From NCBI RefSeq assembly GCF_003096555.1, contig NZ_QEKM01000001.1:3162001-3226000 (forward strand): a DNA stretch of 64,000 bases, given 5' to 3'. Origin of the DNA: Simplicispira sp. 125 (GTDB lineage Bacteria > Pseudomonadota > Gammaproteobacteria > Burkholderiales > Burkholderiaceae_C). The translations under genes and the position numbers were made by a program. This document shows, in pieces, positions 42,936 to 52,135 of the stretch; position 1 is the stretch's first letter; each line of letters begins with the position of its first letter. The notes under the pieces are model-generated. The model made no database searches, was not told the origin of the DNA, and worked only from the letters and a program-made list of their open reading frames with translations.

Positions 42936-43391
42936 TTACCAGCCCCACAACAGGCGGCGCGCCACCCAGCCGCGCGGGCCGCCGTCTTGCTGCACCTTCA
43001 CCCAATCGCTGCGCCGCTCCAGGGTGCGCAGCACTTCGCCCCGGGTGGCCTTGCCAACGATGGGCGAGCGGGTGCTCGGGCTGCGGCGCAGGTTGACGAC
43101 CTTGCCCTTGACCACATGGTGCGCTTTCTTGCCCACCATCGGGCGAAAGATCCAGCCCGTATCGTTCTCGAAATCGCGCACGTGCAACCACTGGCCCTTG
43201 CGGCGGGTGACCTCCAGCGGGTAGCCCTTGGACAGCACCCACAGCGCTTCGTGCTGGGTGCCCGCACCGGCACGCAGATTCACCTCGGCCCGCGCTACGC
43301 TCACCATCTCGCGTGCCTGCGCGCCGGTGGCGGCGGTCAAACAAAGCGCCAGGGAGATCAAAAAACGGGGAAGGTGGTGCAAGCGAGACAT
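42936..43391 (-). CDS. Exported protein with two bacterial SH3 domains
   Basis: 151 residues with signal peptide (LCLTAATGAQA). Two SH3_3-type domains are spaced about 60 residues apart: VNLRAGAGTQHEALWVLSKG and VNLRRSPSTRSPIVGKATRG, each with the conserved V-N-L-R start. Such domains bind peptidoglycan or cell-wall peptides. ATG 43391 gives the signal peptide. Confidence 0.85.
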   Translation of the reverse strand: MSRLHHLPRFLISLALCLTAATGAQAREMVSVARAEVNLRAGAGTQHEALWVLSKGYPLEVTRRKGQWLHVRDFENDTGWIFRPMVGKKAHHVVKGKVVNLRRSPSTRSPIVGKATRGEVLRTLERRSDWVKVQQDGGPRGWVARRLLWGW

Positions 43392-43502
43392 GAGGCTCCA
43401 GTTCAAAAACGGGCGTGGCCCGGGGTGTAGGAGCTTCCGGATTGTTCCAGCCTGGGCTGGAATGTCAAAAAGGGCCTGTTTCCCGCAGTCCAGCACATGG
43501 TT

Positions 43503-44150
43503 TTACGGGCTGTCCGTGCCGCCGGGTGCGGGCACTGCCTGCAGGCGGCCCAGTTGGTGTGCCAGTTCAATGGCCGAATGCACGCCCAGCTTGGCGAAGA
43601 TGTTGGCGCGGTGGAACTCCACCGTGCGCTGGGTGATGCCCAGATGGTCGGCGATGGTCTTGTTGTAGTGGCCGCACAGCAGCTCGTCGAGCACCTCGCG
43701 CTCGCGCTGGCTCAGGCTGACCAGGGCGCCGCGCAGGCGCTGCGCTTCGCCCTGGGCCTGCTGCTGCGCGCTGGCGGCGGCCAGGGCCTGTTCCACGCGG
43801 TCGACCAGCAAATTGTCCTGAAAGGGCTTTTCGAGAAAATCCCAGGCACCGTTCTTCACGGCGGCCACCGCCATGCCCACGTCGCCATGCCCGGTGAGAA
43901 ACAGCACCGGCCACGGACAGCCCAGCTGCGTGAGCTTTTCAAACGTGTTCAAGCCCGAGAGCGGCTCCATGCGGATGTCCATCAACACCACGGCATGCCC
44001 CCAGTCGTCCTGGCGCACCGCGGCGGCCTTGAGGAAGGCGGGGCCGCCGTCCCAGGCGGCCGTGCGGTAGCCGCGCGAGTCGAACAGCCAGGCCAGGCCG
44101 TCGCGCACGTCCGGGTCGTCGTCAACGATGTGGATGGCAACGCGGTTCAT
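43503..44150 (-). CDS. FixJ/DctR-type response regulator
   Basis: 215 residues: receiver domain with D10-D11-D12 acidic pocket, phospho-acceptor D58 (VVLMDIRME), K in FLEKPF, then a LuxR-type helix-turn-helix (SQREREVLDELLCGHYNKTI, then ADHLGITQRTVEFHRANIFA). It overlaps the kinase gene by 4 bp. The pair resembles DctS-DctR, which controls dctPQM in Rhodobacter, and the TRAP genes lie right across the divergent promoter. Confidence 0.9.
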   Translation of the reverse strand: MNRVAIHIVDDDPDVRDGLAWLFDSRGYRTAAWDGGPAFLKAAAVRQDDWGHAVVLMDIRMEPLSGLNTFEKLTQLGCPWPVLFLTGHGDVGMAVAAVKNGAWDFLEKPFQDNLLVDRVEQALAAASAQQQAQGEAQRLRGALVSLSQREREVLDELLCGHYNKTIADHLGITQRTVEFHRANIFAKLGVHSAIELAHQLGRLQAVPAPGGTDSP

Positions 44151-46177
44151 GGGGTCTCCTGCAATGAGGGGCTGGTGGGTGCGCCGTCCAGCGGCAGCCA
44201 GACGGTAAAGCGGGCGCCGCCCAGGTCGGCGTCACGCGCCACCTCGATACGGCCATGGTGCGCCTCGACGATGGAGCGGCAAATGGCCAGGCCCATGCCC
44301 ATGCCGCCGTCCTGGGTGCTGAAAAAGGCATTGAAGATGTGCTCGTGGTCTTCCTCGCTCACGCCGGGGCCGCTGTCGGCCACACACAACTGCGCCATGC
44401 GGGGTTCGGTGGCCGCCTGCACCCAGACGCGCACCTGTCCGGGCTGGTGGGCTCCCCGGGCAGCCCAGCCCAGGGCGTTGGCAACCAGGTTGGTCACCAC
44501 ATGCTCCAGCAACAGGCCGTCGGCCTGCACCCACACCGCGCCCCGGGGGGACAGCGCCTGCAGGGCCACACTGGGCGGGGGCGTCTGCGTGGCCACGCAG
44601 CGGCGTACAAAACCGGTCAGATCAAAGCGCTGGTACGACAGCTCGCGCTGGCGTGCAAAGGCATTCACGCGCTGGATGATGCCCCCGGCCTTGTCCGAGA
44701 GGCGGGCCATGCGGGCCACCACGGGCGCCACATCGTCCAGGGCAATGCTGCGGTCGCGCAACCGGTTGAGCAGGCCGTTGGCAAAGCTGCTCAGCGCGCC
44801 CAGGGGCTGGTTGAGCTCGTGCGCCAGGGTCGAAGCCACCTCGCCGATGGCGACCAGGCGGCCTGAGGCCTCCAGCTTTGCCTGTTGCAGCGCGGCCAGC
44901 CGCTGGGCGCGCTTGCGCTCGCTGATGTCGAGCACCGAACTCATCCAGCCGACCTGTTCGCCCCGTGCGGTGGTCAGCGGCGATTCGTGGATCAGCACAT
45001 CCACCAGATGGCCGTCCCGGTGCTGGAACTGCACCTCCAGGCCTTCGTCACGGGTGCCCTGGGCGATCACATCGCGGTGCAGCACGCCCAGCTCTCCGGC
45101 CTGGTGTGCGGGCCAGTAGGGCATGGGCGCTGACTGGCCCACCAACTCAGTGGCGCTGTAGCCCACCATGCGGCAAAACGCCTCGTTCACATACAGCACC
45201 TTGCCATTGCGCGCCCAGGCACGCAGGCCAATGGTGACGGAGTTTTCCATGGCCGTGCGCAGTACCACCTGCGCCTGCAACAGCGCCTGCACATGCTGGC
45301 GCTTGCCAATGTCGCGCCGCAGGGCGAGCAGGCTGACCAGCATGCCCAGCAAAAACAGCAGCGCAACCAGCAAAAAAATTCGCGGTACCGTCGCGGGCTG
45401 GGTGTCCAGCGGGGCTACTTCCACAAAAAGGTCGGTGCCCGGCAGGTTCATCGGCGCCAGGTAGGTGCTGGGGCCATCCGGTTCGGCGGCGGAGGCGTCG
45501 GCGCCATCCGTCACCAGCCGCACGCGGTGGCTCTGGTGGAACCAGGGGGGCACCAGCCCTTGCACGCAGGCATCCATGGCCAGTGCGGCCACATAGTTGC
45601 CCACAAAAAGGCCACGCTCAAAAAATGGCACGGTCAGCCAGACGGTGTCGGTCTGCGTACCATCGGCCTGGCGCATGGGCCCGGCGTAGGCGGACCGGCG
45701 CAGGCCTGCGGCAATGTCGAGCATGCTCGACAGTGCCTCGGCATTGGCCGGGTGGGCCTGGCTTTCGGCGCGCCAGCGGGCGGGCAGGCCTTCGGGCCCT
45801 GCAGCCTGCCAGCCGTGCCAGAGGATGGCGCCCGGCGCATTCCACAGCAGTCCGCCCTGCATGGTGGGCTGCACGTGCGGGGCGCGGGGAAGGGGTATCA
45901 CGGCCTGGCGCGCCAGCACCAGCAAGTCTTCTTCGAGGCGGTTGAAATGAAAGCGCACGCTTTGCTCCAGCCACTGGCCATCGGCCACGCGCCGCCGTTC
46001 TTCTTCCTCGTTCTCGAAGGCATTGAGGTACAGCACCAAAGCCACCACCGATGCCACCACCAGTAGCAAAAAACCCAGCATCCACCAAAGCGCACGGCGG
46101 TTGCGTGGGGCCTGGCCGGGCAGCGTCTGCTGCAGCAGGGCAAAGTCCAGGGGTTGTGGATCGGGCAAGGGTTGCAT
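44147..46177 (-). CDS. PAS-domain sensor histidine kinase (DctS-like)
   Basis: 676 residues: membrane helix at about 30-52, a large periplasmic sensor domain (about 55-285) like that of dicarboxylate sensors, a second helix, a PAS domain (LRTAMENSVTIGLRAWARNG), then HisKA with H453 in LAHELNQPLGAL and an HATPase domain (LVANALGWAARG, GPGVSEEDHEHIFNAFF, MGMGLAICRSIVEAH). ATG 46177 is the start. It has no clear ribosome binding site, since a 167-bp inverted-repeat element begins only 22 bp upstream. Confidence 0.9.
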   Translation of the reverse strand: MQPLPDPQPLDFALLQQTLPGQAPRNRRALWWMLGFLLLVVASVVALVLYLNAFENEEEERRRVADGQWLEQSVRFHFNRLEEDLLVLARQAVIPLPRAPHVQPTMQGGLLWNAPGAILWHGWQAAGPEGLPARWRAESQAHPANAEALSSMLDIAAGLRRSAYAGPMRQADGTQTDTVWLTVPFFERGLFVGNYVAALAMDACVQGLVPPWFHQSHRVRLVTDGADASAAEPDGPSTYLAPMNLPGTDLFVEVAPLDTQPATVPRIFLLVALLFLLGMLVSLLALRRDIGKRQHVQALLQAQVVLRTAMENSVTIGLRAWARNGKVLYVNEAFCRMVGYSATELVGQSAPMPYWPAHQAGELGVLHRDVIAQGTRDEGLEVQFQHRDGHLVDVLIHESPLTTARGEQVGWMSSVLDISERKRAQRLAALQQAKLEASGRLVAIGEVASTLAHELNQPLGALSSFANGLLNRLRDRSIALDDVAPVVARMARLSDKAGGIIQRVNAFARQRELSYQRFDLTGFVRRCVATQTPPPSVALQALSPRGAVWVQADGLLLEHVVTNLVANALGWAARGAHQPGQVRVWVQAATEPRMAQLCVADSGPGVSEEDHEHIFNAFFSTQDGGMGMGLAICRSIVEAHHGRIEVARDADLGGARFTVWLPLDGAPTSPSLQETP

Positions 46178-46198
46178 CGGAGTGGGGTTGGCGCGCGT

Positions 46199-46365
46199 TA
46201 GGAGGCTGTCGGACTTGGAAATCGTCGGCTGCAAATTGACCTCAGCGGTCCATTTTTCACCGTCTTTTTGCCCCATAGCCGGGCTATGGGGCTGCAAATC
46301 CGGCAAAAACTGTCCTCGCTGGGGCCAATTTTCGCTATCGACGCTCCAAGTCCGACGGCCTCCTA
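46199..46365. mobile_element. 167-bp MITE-like inverted-repeat element in the divergent promoter
   Basis: The left end TAGGAGGCTGTCGGACTTGG (46199-46218, next base A) and the right end TCCAAGTCCGACGGCCTCCT (46345-46364, next base A) are inverted copies agreeing at 20 of 21 bases. The centre has a perfect 10-bp stem CCCCATAGCC/GGCTATGGGG at 46271-46291. Other arm segments are also partly complementary, so the whole can fold as one long hairpin. It has no coding capacity. It occupies almost all of the 205-bp space between the kinase and the first TRAP binding-protein gene. Confidence 0.75.
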
Positions 46366-46382
46366 GCCGTAGCATAGCGACC

Positions 46383-47414
46383 ATGGGAACGATCGACACA
46401 CAGGCTCCAGGCTTCAAACGCCGCAGCATGCTGCACGGGCTGGCAGCTGCGGCGGGCTCGGCTGCCGGGCTGGCACGCGCCGCGCCTGCGGGGCTGACGA
46501 TCCGACTCTCACACGTGGTGGCCGAGGAAACGCCCAAGGGCCTGGCGGCGAATCGGTTCCAGGCACTGGTGGAGGAACGCTCGGGCGGGCGCATCGCGGT
46601 GGTGGTCTATCCCGATGCGCGCCTGTATGGTGACCATGACGAAATGCAGGCCCTGCAACTGGGCGCCGTGGAGATGCTGGCGCCTTCGCTGTCCAAGTTC
46701 GGGCGCATCGGCTTCCCTGAGTTCGAGCTGTTTGACCTGCCCTACCTTTTTCCGGATCTGGCCAATGTGCGGCGCATTACCCAGGGCGCCCTGGGGCAGC
46801 GCATGCTCGACCGGCTGGCACGCCAGCGGCTGGTGGGGCTGGGCTTCATGGACAACGGGTTCAAGCACATGAGTGCCAACCGTCCCTTGCTGGAGCCAGC
46901 CCATTTTGTGGGCCTGCGCATGCGCATCCAGGCCTCGCGCGTGATTGCGGCGCAAATGCGCGCCCTGGGCGCACGGCCGGTCACGCTGGCCTTCAGCGAA
47001 ACGCGCCGGGCCCTGGCTGCGGGCGTGGTCGATGGCACGGAAAACCCGATCTCCAATTTCTGGACCCAGTCCATGCACGAGGTGCAGACCGACCTGAGCC
47101 TGACGCAGCACGCCTACCTGGGCTACGCCTTCGTCGCCAACCAGCGTTTCTGGGAGTCCATGTCCGTGCCCGACCGCACCTTGGTCAGTGAGGCGCTGCG
47201 CGAGGCACTGCACTTTGGCAACCAGATTGCGGACACCCAGAACGACAAGGCCCTGTCCGCCCTGCGCGAGGCGGGGGGCACGCGCATCCATGTGCCCACA
47301 TCGGCGCAAATGGCCCTGATGCGCAAGGCCGTAGAGCCGGTGCATGTGGGGCTGGCGCGGCGCATCGGCGCGGCATGGCTGGACGATGCACGCAAGGCCA
47401 TCGATGGCGGTTGA
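46383..47414 (+). CDS. TRAP solute-binding protein with twin-arginine signal
   Basis: 343 residues of the DctP family. The N-terminus has a Tat-like signal (GFKRRSMLHGLAAAAGSAAG). IRLSHVVAEETPKGLAANRF and LPYLFPDLANVRRI follow. RMRIQASRVIAAQMRALGARPVT holds the substrate arginine, and [15 protein letters not shown] completes the family core. It shares its domain layout with the next gene but is diverged, and the Tat signal suggests that it folds before export. It is one of two binding proteins for a single dctQM pair. Confidence 0.88.
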   Translation: MGTIDTQAPGFKRRSMLHGLAAAAGSAAGLARAAPAGLTIRLSHVVAEETPKGLAANRFQALVEERSGGRIAVVVYPDARLYGDHDEMQALQLGAVEMLAPSLSKFGRIGFPEFELFDLPYLFPDLANVRRITQGALGQRMLDRLARQRLVGLGFMDNGFKHMSANRPLLEPAHFVGLRMRIQASRVIAAQMRALGARPVTLAFSETRRALAAGVVDGTENPISNFWTQSMHEVQTDLSLTQHAYLGYAFVANQRFWESMSVPDRTLVSEALREALHFGNQIADTQNDKALSALREAGGTRIHVPTSAQMALMRKAVEPVHVGLARRIGAAWLDDARKAIDGG

Positions 47415-47446
47415 TTCAGGGTATTCCCTGATGTCTGAACTGTTGA

Positions 47447-48511
<1,065 letters not shown>

Positions 48512-48534
48512 GCCGGAGCACACCTGAGCCCATG

Positions 48535-48560
48535 GCCCCGGCACGACCGGGGCTTTTTTT
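48535..48560 (+). terminator. Terminator/attenuator between dctP and dctQ
   Basis: GCCCCGG (48535-48541) pairs with CCGGGGC (48547-48553) across CACGA and is followed by seven Ts. dctQ starts 13 bases later in the same direction, so partial read-through is needed to make the permeases. Confidence 0.85.
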
Positions 48561-48572
48561 GGAGCAATTCTG

Positions 48573-49100
48573 ATGAAAATCCTCAATAGCCTTGAAGAGT
48601 GGATCATCTCCCTCATGCTGCTGGCCATGACGGGCCTGACGTTCCTGCAGGTGGTGATGCGCTATGTGTTCAACAGCGGATTCACCTGGGCGCTGGAACT
48701 GACCACAGTGTTTTTCGCCATCATGATCTTTGTGGGCGTCTCCTACGGGGTGCGCGTGGGTTCGCACATCGGGGTGGACGCGCTGGTCAAGCTGCTCTCG
48801 CCGGCCAAGCGCAAGTTTTTTGGCGTGCTCGCGGTGGTGCTGAGCTTGGTTTATGTGGGCTTTGTGCTGGTGGGCTCGATGGAGTACGTGCTCAAGATGA
48901 AGGACGTGGGCATCGAACTGGAAGACATGTCCATCGAGCGTTGGCAGATATTGGCGGTGATGCCTTTGGGCATGGCCTTGACCGGGTTTCGTTTTTTGCA
49001 AATCTTCTATGACCTGATCACCGGCCGCGCCGATTCTTTGCGCCTGGCCGACGAAGCCGCAGAAGCCATGGGCCTCAAGGCCACGGAGGACAACGAATGA
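48573..49100 (+). CDS. dctQ: DctQ, TRAP small permease
   Basis: 175 residues with four membrane helices. LQVVMRYVFNSGFTWALELT after helix 1 is the DctQ signature. GGAG sits 8 bases before the ATG, just after the terminator T-tract. It overlaps dctM by 4 bp. Confidence 0.92.
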   Translation: MKILNSLEEWIISLMLLAMTGLTFLQVVMRYVFNSGFTWALELTTVFFAIMIFVGVSYGVRVGSHIGVDALVKLLSPAKRKFFGVLAVVLSLVYVGFVLVGSMEYVLKMKDVGIELEDMSIERWQILAVMPLGMALTGFRFLQIFYDLITGRADSLRLADEAAEAMGLKATEDNE

Positions 49101-50380
49101 ACACGCTCGTACTTTTTGCGCTGCTCTTTTTCTGCATGGCGATTGGCATGCCCATCGCCATCAGCCTGGGGCTCTCCAGCATCATCACCATTGTTTTCTT
49201 CTCGCAGGATTCGCTGGCCAGCCTGACGATCAAGATGTTCGAGACCAGCGAGCACTACACGCTGATGTCGATCCCCTTCTTCGTACTCGCCGGGGTGCTG
49301 ATGTCCACCGGTGGCGTGGCCAAGCGCATGGTGAATTTCGCCATCGCTGCGGTGGGGCATTTGCGCGGCGGTCTGGCGATTGCTTCGGTGCTGGCCTGCA
49401 TGCTGTTTGCGGCCGTGTCGGGCTCCAGTCCGGCCACCGTGGTGGCCATTGGCTCGATCGTGATTGCCGGCATGGTGAAAAACGGCTACCCCATGGAGTT
49501 CGGCGCGGGTGTCATCTGCAACGCCGGCACGCTGGGTATCCTGATTCCGCCGTCCATCGTGATGGTGGTGTATGCCGCTGTGACCGAGGTGTCGGTGGGC
49601 CGCATGTTCATGGCGGGCGTCATTCCCGGCCTGGTGCTGGGCTTCATGCTGATGTTTGCCGTCTGGTGGCGCGCGGGCAAGCTCAAGGTCACGCCGCCTC
49701 CCAAGGCCAGCGTGGGCGAGGTGCTGCGTGCGCTGCGCGAGTCGATGTGGGGCCTGGCGCTGTTGGTCATCATCATGGGCGGTATCTACGGTGGTGTGTT
49801 CACGCCCACCGAGGCTGCCGCTGTGTCAGCGGTGTATGCGCTTTTCGTGGCGGTGTTCATCTACCGCGACCTGAAGGTCAAGGATCTGCCGCACGTCTTC
49901 CTGGAAGCGGGCCGCACCACGGTGATGCTGATGTTCATCGTGGCCAACGCCTTGTTGTTTGCCCACGTGCTGACCACCGAGCGTATCCCGCAGACCATTG
50001 CCGAGCACATCATGGCCGTGGGCATGGAGCCCTGGATGTTCCTGGCGGTGGTGAACGTGATTCTGCTGATTGCCGGCAACTTCATGGAGCCCACCGGCAT
50101 CATCCTGATCCTGGCGCCCATTTTCTTCCCGATCGCCACGCAGCTGGGCATCGATCCCATCCACCTGGGCATCATCATGGTGGTGAACATGGAGATCGGC
50201 ATGGTGACGCCGCCCGTGGGACTCAACCTGTTCGTCACCAGTGGAGTGACGGGCATGAACCTGGTGCAGGTGACGCGAGCCGCCTTGCCGTGGCTGACGG
50301 TGCTGCTGGTGTTCCTGGTGATGGTGACCTACATCCCGCAGATCAGCTTGTTCTTGCCTGACCTTGTCATGGGCCAGTAA
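49097..50380 (+). CDS. dctM: DctM, TRAP large permease
   Basis: 427 residues with about 12 helices. MAIGMPIAISLGLSSIITIV, AVSGSSPATVVAIGSI, GTLGILIPPSIVMVVYAAVT and GMVTPPVGLNLFVTSGVTGM are the family motifs of dicarboxylate TRAP permeases. It starts by an ATGA overlap with dctQ. A perfect terminator follows its stop. Confidence 0.94.
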   Translation: MNTLVLFALLFFCMAIGMPIAISLGLSSIITIVFFSQDSLASLTIKMFETSEHYTLMSIPFFVLAGVLMSTGGVAKRMVNFAIAAVGHLRGGLAIASVLACMLFAAVSGSSPATVVAIGSIVIAGMVKNGYPMEFGAGVICNAGTLGILIPPSIVMVVYAAVTEVSVGRMFMAGVIPGLVLGFMLMFAVWWRAGKLKVTPPPKASVGEVLRALRESMWGLALLVIIMGGIYGGVFTPTEAAAVSAVYALFVAVFIYRDLKVKDLPHVFLEAGRTTVMLMFIVANALLFAHVLTTERIPQTIAEHIMAVGMEPWMFLAVVNVILLIAGNFMEPTGIILILAPIFFPIATQLGIDPIHLGIIMVVNMEIGMVTPPVGLNLFVTSGVTGMNLVQVTRAALPWLTVLLVFLVMVTYIPQISLFLPDLVMGQ

Positions 50381-50384
50381 ACCC

Positions 50385-50409
50385 AACGGGGCCTTGGCCC
50401 CGTTTTTTT
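50385..50409 (+). terminator. Terminator after dctM
   Basis: AACGGGGCC pairs with GGCCCCGTT (50385-50393 with 50396-50404) across TT and runs into seven Ts. It ends the TRAP operon. Confidence 0.9.
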
Positions 50410-50413
50410 GGGG

Positions 50414-50923
50414 TCAGAGCGGATGCTCCGTATAAAAGCGCCCGCCGTGGTAAAGCAGCGGCGCGGCGCCCACGTGGTGGCTGCAGCGCTCGACCTCACC
50501 GACAAAGATCACATGGTCGCCTTCGTCGTAGCGGCTGCGGTTGAAGCACTCGAACGTTGCCACGGCGCCCTCCAACAGCGGCGCATGGTTCACCCCCGGC
50601 CGGTGCTTGACACCGGCCCACCGGTCGACCCCCCGTTGGGCAAAACGTTCGGCCAGTTCCTTCTGATCGGCGGCCAGCACATTGATGGCGTAGTGCGAGC
50701 CGGTGGCCAGCACCCCCATGGAGGCTGCGCTGCGCGACAGGCTCCACAGCACCAGCGGTGGCGTGAGAGAGACCGAGTTGAACGAACTTGCCGTCAGGCC
50801 CACCAGGTCGCCCGCGGCGCTGCGGGCCGTCACGATGGTCACACCTGTGGCAAACATTCCCAGGGCATCGCGGAACTCGCGTGCGGAAAAACTGGGGGGG
50901 AGAGGCTGGGAAGAACGGTGCAC
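50414..50923 (-). CDS. Flavin reductase family protein (HpaC/FRP-like)
   Basis: 169 residues of the split-barrel flavin reductases (PF01613). FRDALGMFATGVTIVTARSA then GLTASSFNSVSLTPPLVLWS is the characteristic N-terminal half. VGEVERCSH and a final His-rich stretch follow. Such enzymes supply FMNH2 or FADH2 to two-component monooxygenases. No oxygenase is beside it. It is convergent with dctM and divergent from the peptidase gene. Confidence 0.88.
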   Translation of the reverse strand: MHRSSQPLPPSFSAREFRDALGMFATGVTIVTARSAAGDLVGLTASSFNSVSLTPPLVLWSLSRSAASMGVLATGSHYAINVLAADQKELAERFAQRGVDRWAGVKHRPGVNHAPLLEGAVATFECFNRSRYDEGDHVIFVGEVERCSHHVGAAPLLYHGGRFYTEHPL

Positions 50924-50986
50924 GTGAAGGGAAGAATGGGGCGGGCTATTATCGCCCCGGTGCCCAAACCCTGCTGCTGCGGGGAG

Positions 50987-51955
50987 ATGCGCGCTGCTCC
51001 AGCGACCGTTCCCATGCCCACACCCCTGATTTCTGTTCTGAAGGCGCTGCTGTGCGTTGCCGCGGCGCTCATGCCCCTGTCACACCCCAGCGCTTCTGAG
51101 TGGCGCCGTCCTCCCTTGCAGGCCAGCCCGCAGCCGGGTGCCTGTGACCTGTTCTTGGCGCGTCTGCCCGGCGTGGCGCGCGCCCTGTGCCAGGACGCGC
51201 GACTGGTGCCCAGTGGCAGCGTATCGCGGCAAGGGCGGCCGCTGTACTGGCGTGATGTGTTGCCGCAAGGCGCCATGCCGGGCGCCACCGTTACGCCCTT
51301 GCGGGTGTTGGTGGTGGGGGCCATGCATGGGGATGAACTGACCTCGGCCTCGCTGGCGCTGCACTGGATTGGACTTGCCGAGAAGGCGCCACAGCCCGTG
51401 CACTGGCGCTTCATCCCGGTGCTCAACCCCGACGGCCTGCTGGCGCGCCGCCCCACCCGCGTGAATGCCCGGGGTGTGGACCTGAACCGCAACTTCAACA
51501 CCCCGGGCTGGGAGCGCGATGCCCCGCACTACTGGGAACAACGCACCCGCAAAGATCCCCGGCGCTGGCCGGGGCCTGCGCCGCTGTCCGAGCCGGAGTC
51601 GCGTTTCCTGCACGAGCAGATGGCCCAGTTCCGCCCGCAATTGGTCGTCAGCATCCATGCCCCCTATGGCGTGCTCGATTTTGACGGCCCGCACGAGCCG
51701 CCCTTGCGTCTGGGGCACTTGCGCCTGGACCGGGTGGGTGTCTTCCCCGGATCACTAGGGCATTACGGCGGCGTGCAGCAGGGCATGCCCGTCGTCACCA
51801 TCGAGCTCGACCATGCGCTGCGCATGCCGCGTGACGCCGAGGTGCGCTCCATGTGGCGCGATCTGCTGCGCTGGATGGACACCCGGCTGTTGAACGCCGG
51901 GCTGCCGGAAGCGGTAAAAAATAATGGCAAAAATGCCTCTGACGCTTATGAATAA
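50987..51955 (+). CDS. M14-family zinc carboxypeptidase (murein peptide amidase MpaA-like)
   Basis: About 322 residues with an N-terminal hydrophobic signal. Zinc ligands are visible: H and E in GAMHGDELTSASLAL and a later His in VVSIHAPYGVLDFD. The catalytic Glu lies in VTIELDHAL. RGVDLNRNFNTPGWE is the substrate-binding Arg-Asn pair. MpaA removes meso-DAP from murein tripeptide, though MpaA is cytoplasmic, so an exported relative with a similar substrate is more likely. The C-terminus (about 13 residues) and the TAA are encoded by repeat copy 8. ATG 51014 is an alternative start. Confidence 0.8.
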   Translation: MRAAPATVPMPTPLISVLKALLCVAAALMPLSHPSASEWRRPPLQASPQPGACDLFLARLPGVARALCQDARLVPSGSVSRQGRPLYWRDVLPQGAMPGATVTPLRVLVVGAMHGDELTSASLALHWIGLAEKAPQPVHWRFIPVLNPDGLLARRPTRVNARGVDLNRNFNTPGWERDAPHYWEQRTRKDPRRWPGPAPLSEPESRFLHEQMAQFRPQLVVSIHAPYGVLDFDGPHEPPLRLGHLRLDRVGVFPGSLGHYGGVQQGMPVVTIELDHALRMPRDAEVRSMWRDLLRWMDTRLLNAGLPEAVKNNGKNASDAYE

Positions 51956-51976
51956 AGCGCTAGCAGCTATGAAAAA
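51924..51976 (-). repeat. AT-rich repeat (copy 8) forming the end of the M14 peptidase gene
   Basis: GGCAAAAATGCCTCTGACGC then TTATGAATAAAGCGCTAGCA and GCTAT. A near-consensus reverse copy. The frame reads N-G-K-N-A-S-D-A-Y-E and stops at TAA 51953-51955 inside it. Confidence 0.88.
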
Positions 51977-52135
51977 TGTAGTTTATGGGGCGCTCCGCAA
52001 CCGTATGGCCCGCCCTCCCGGCCCACCACAGGCCTGACGAACGACTGACGGCACGCCCTGCGGCAGGGAAAGTGTGGGGCCGTGGCCCTTGCGGCAGGGG
52101 CTATGCTGCGCCCTTTCCTGGAAGGAGCACTCCCC

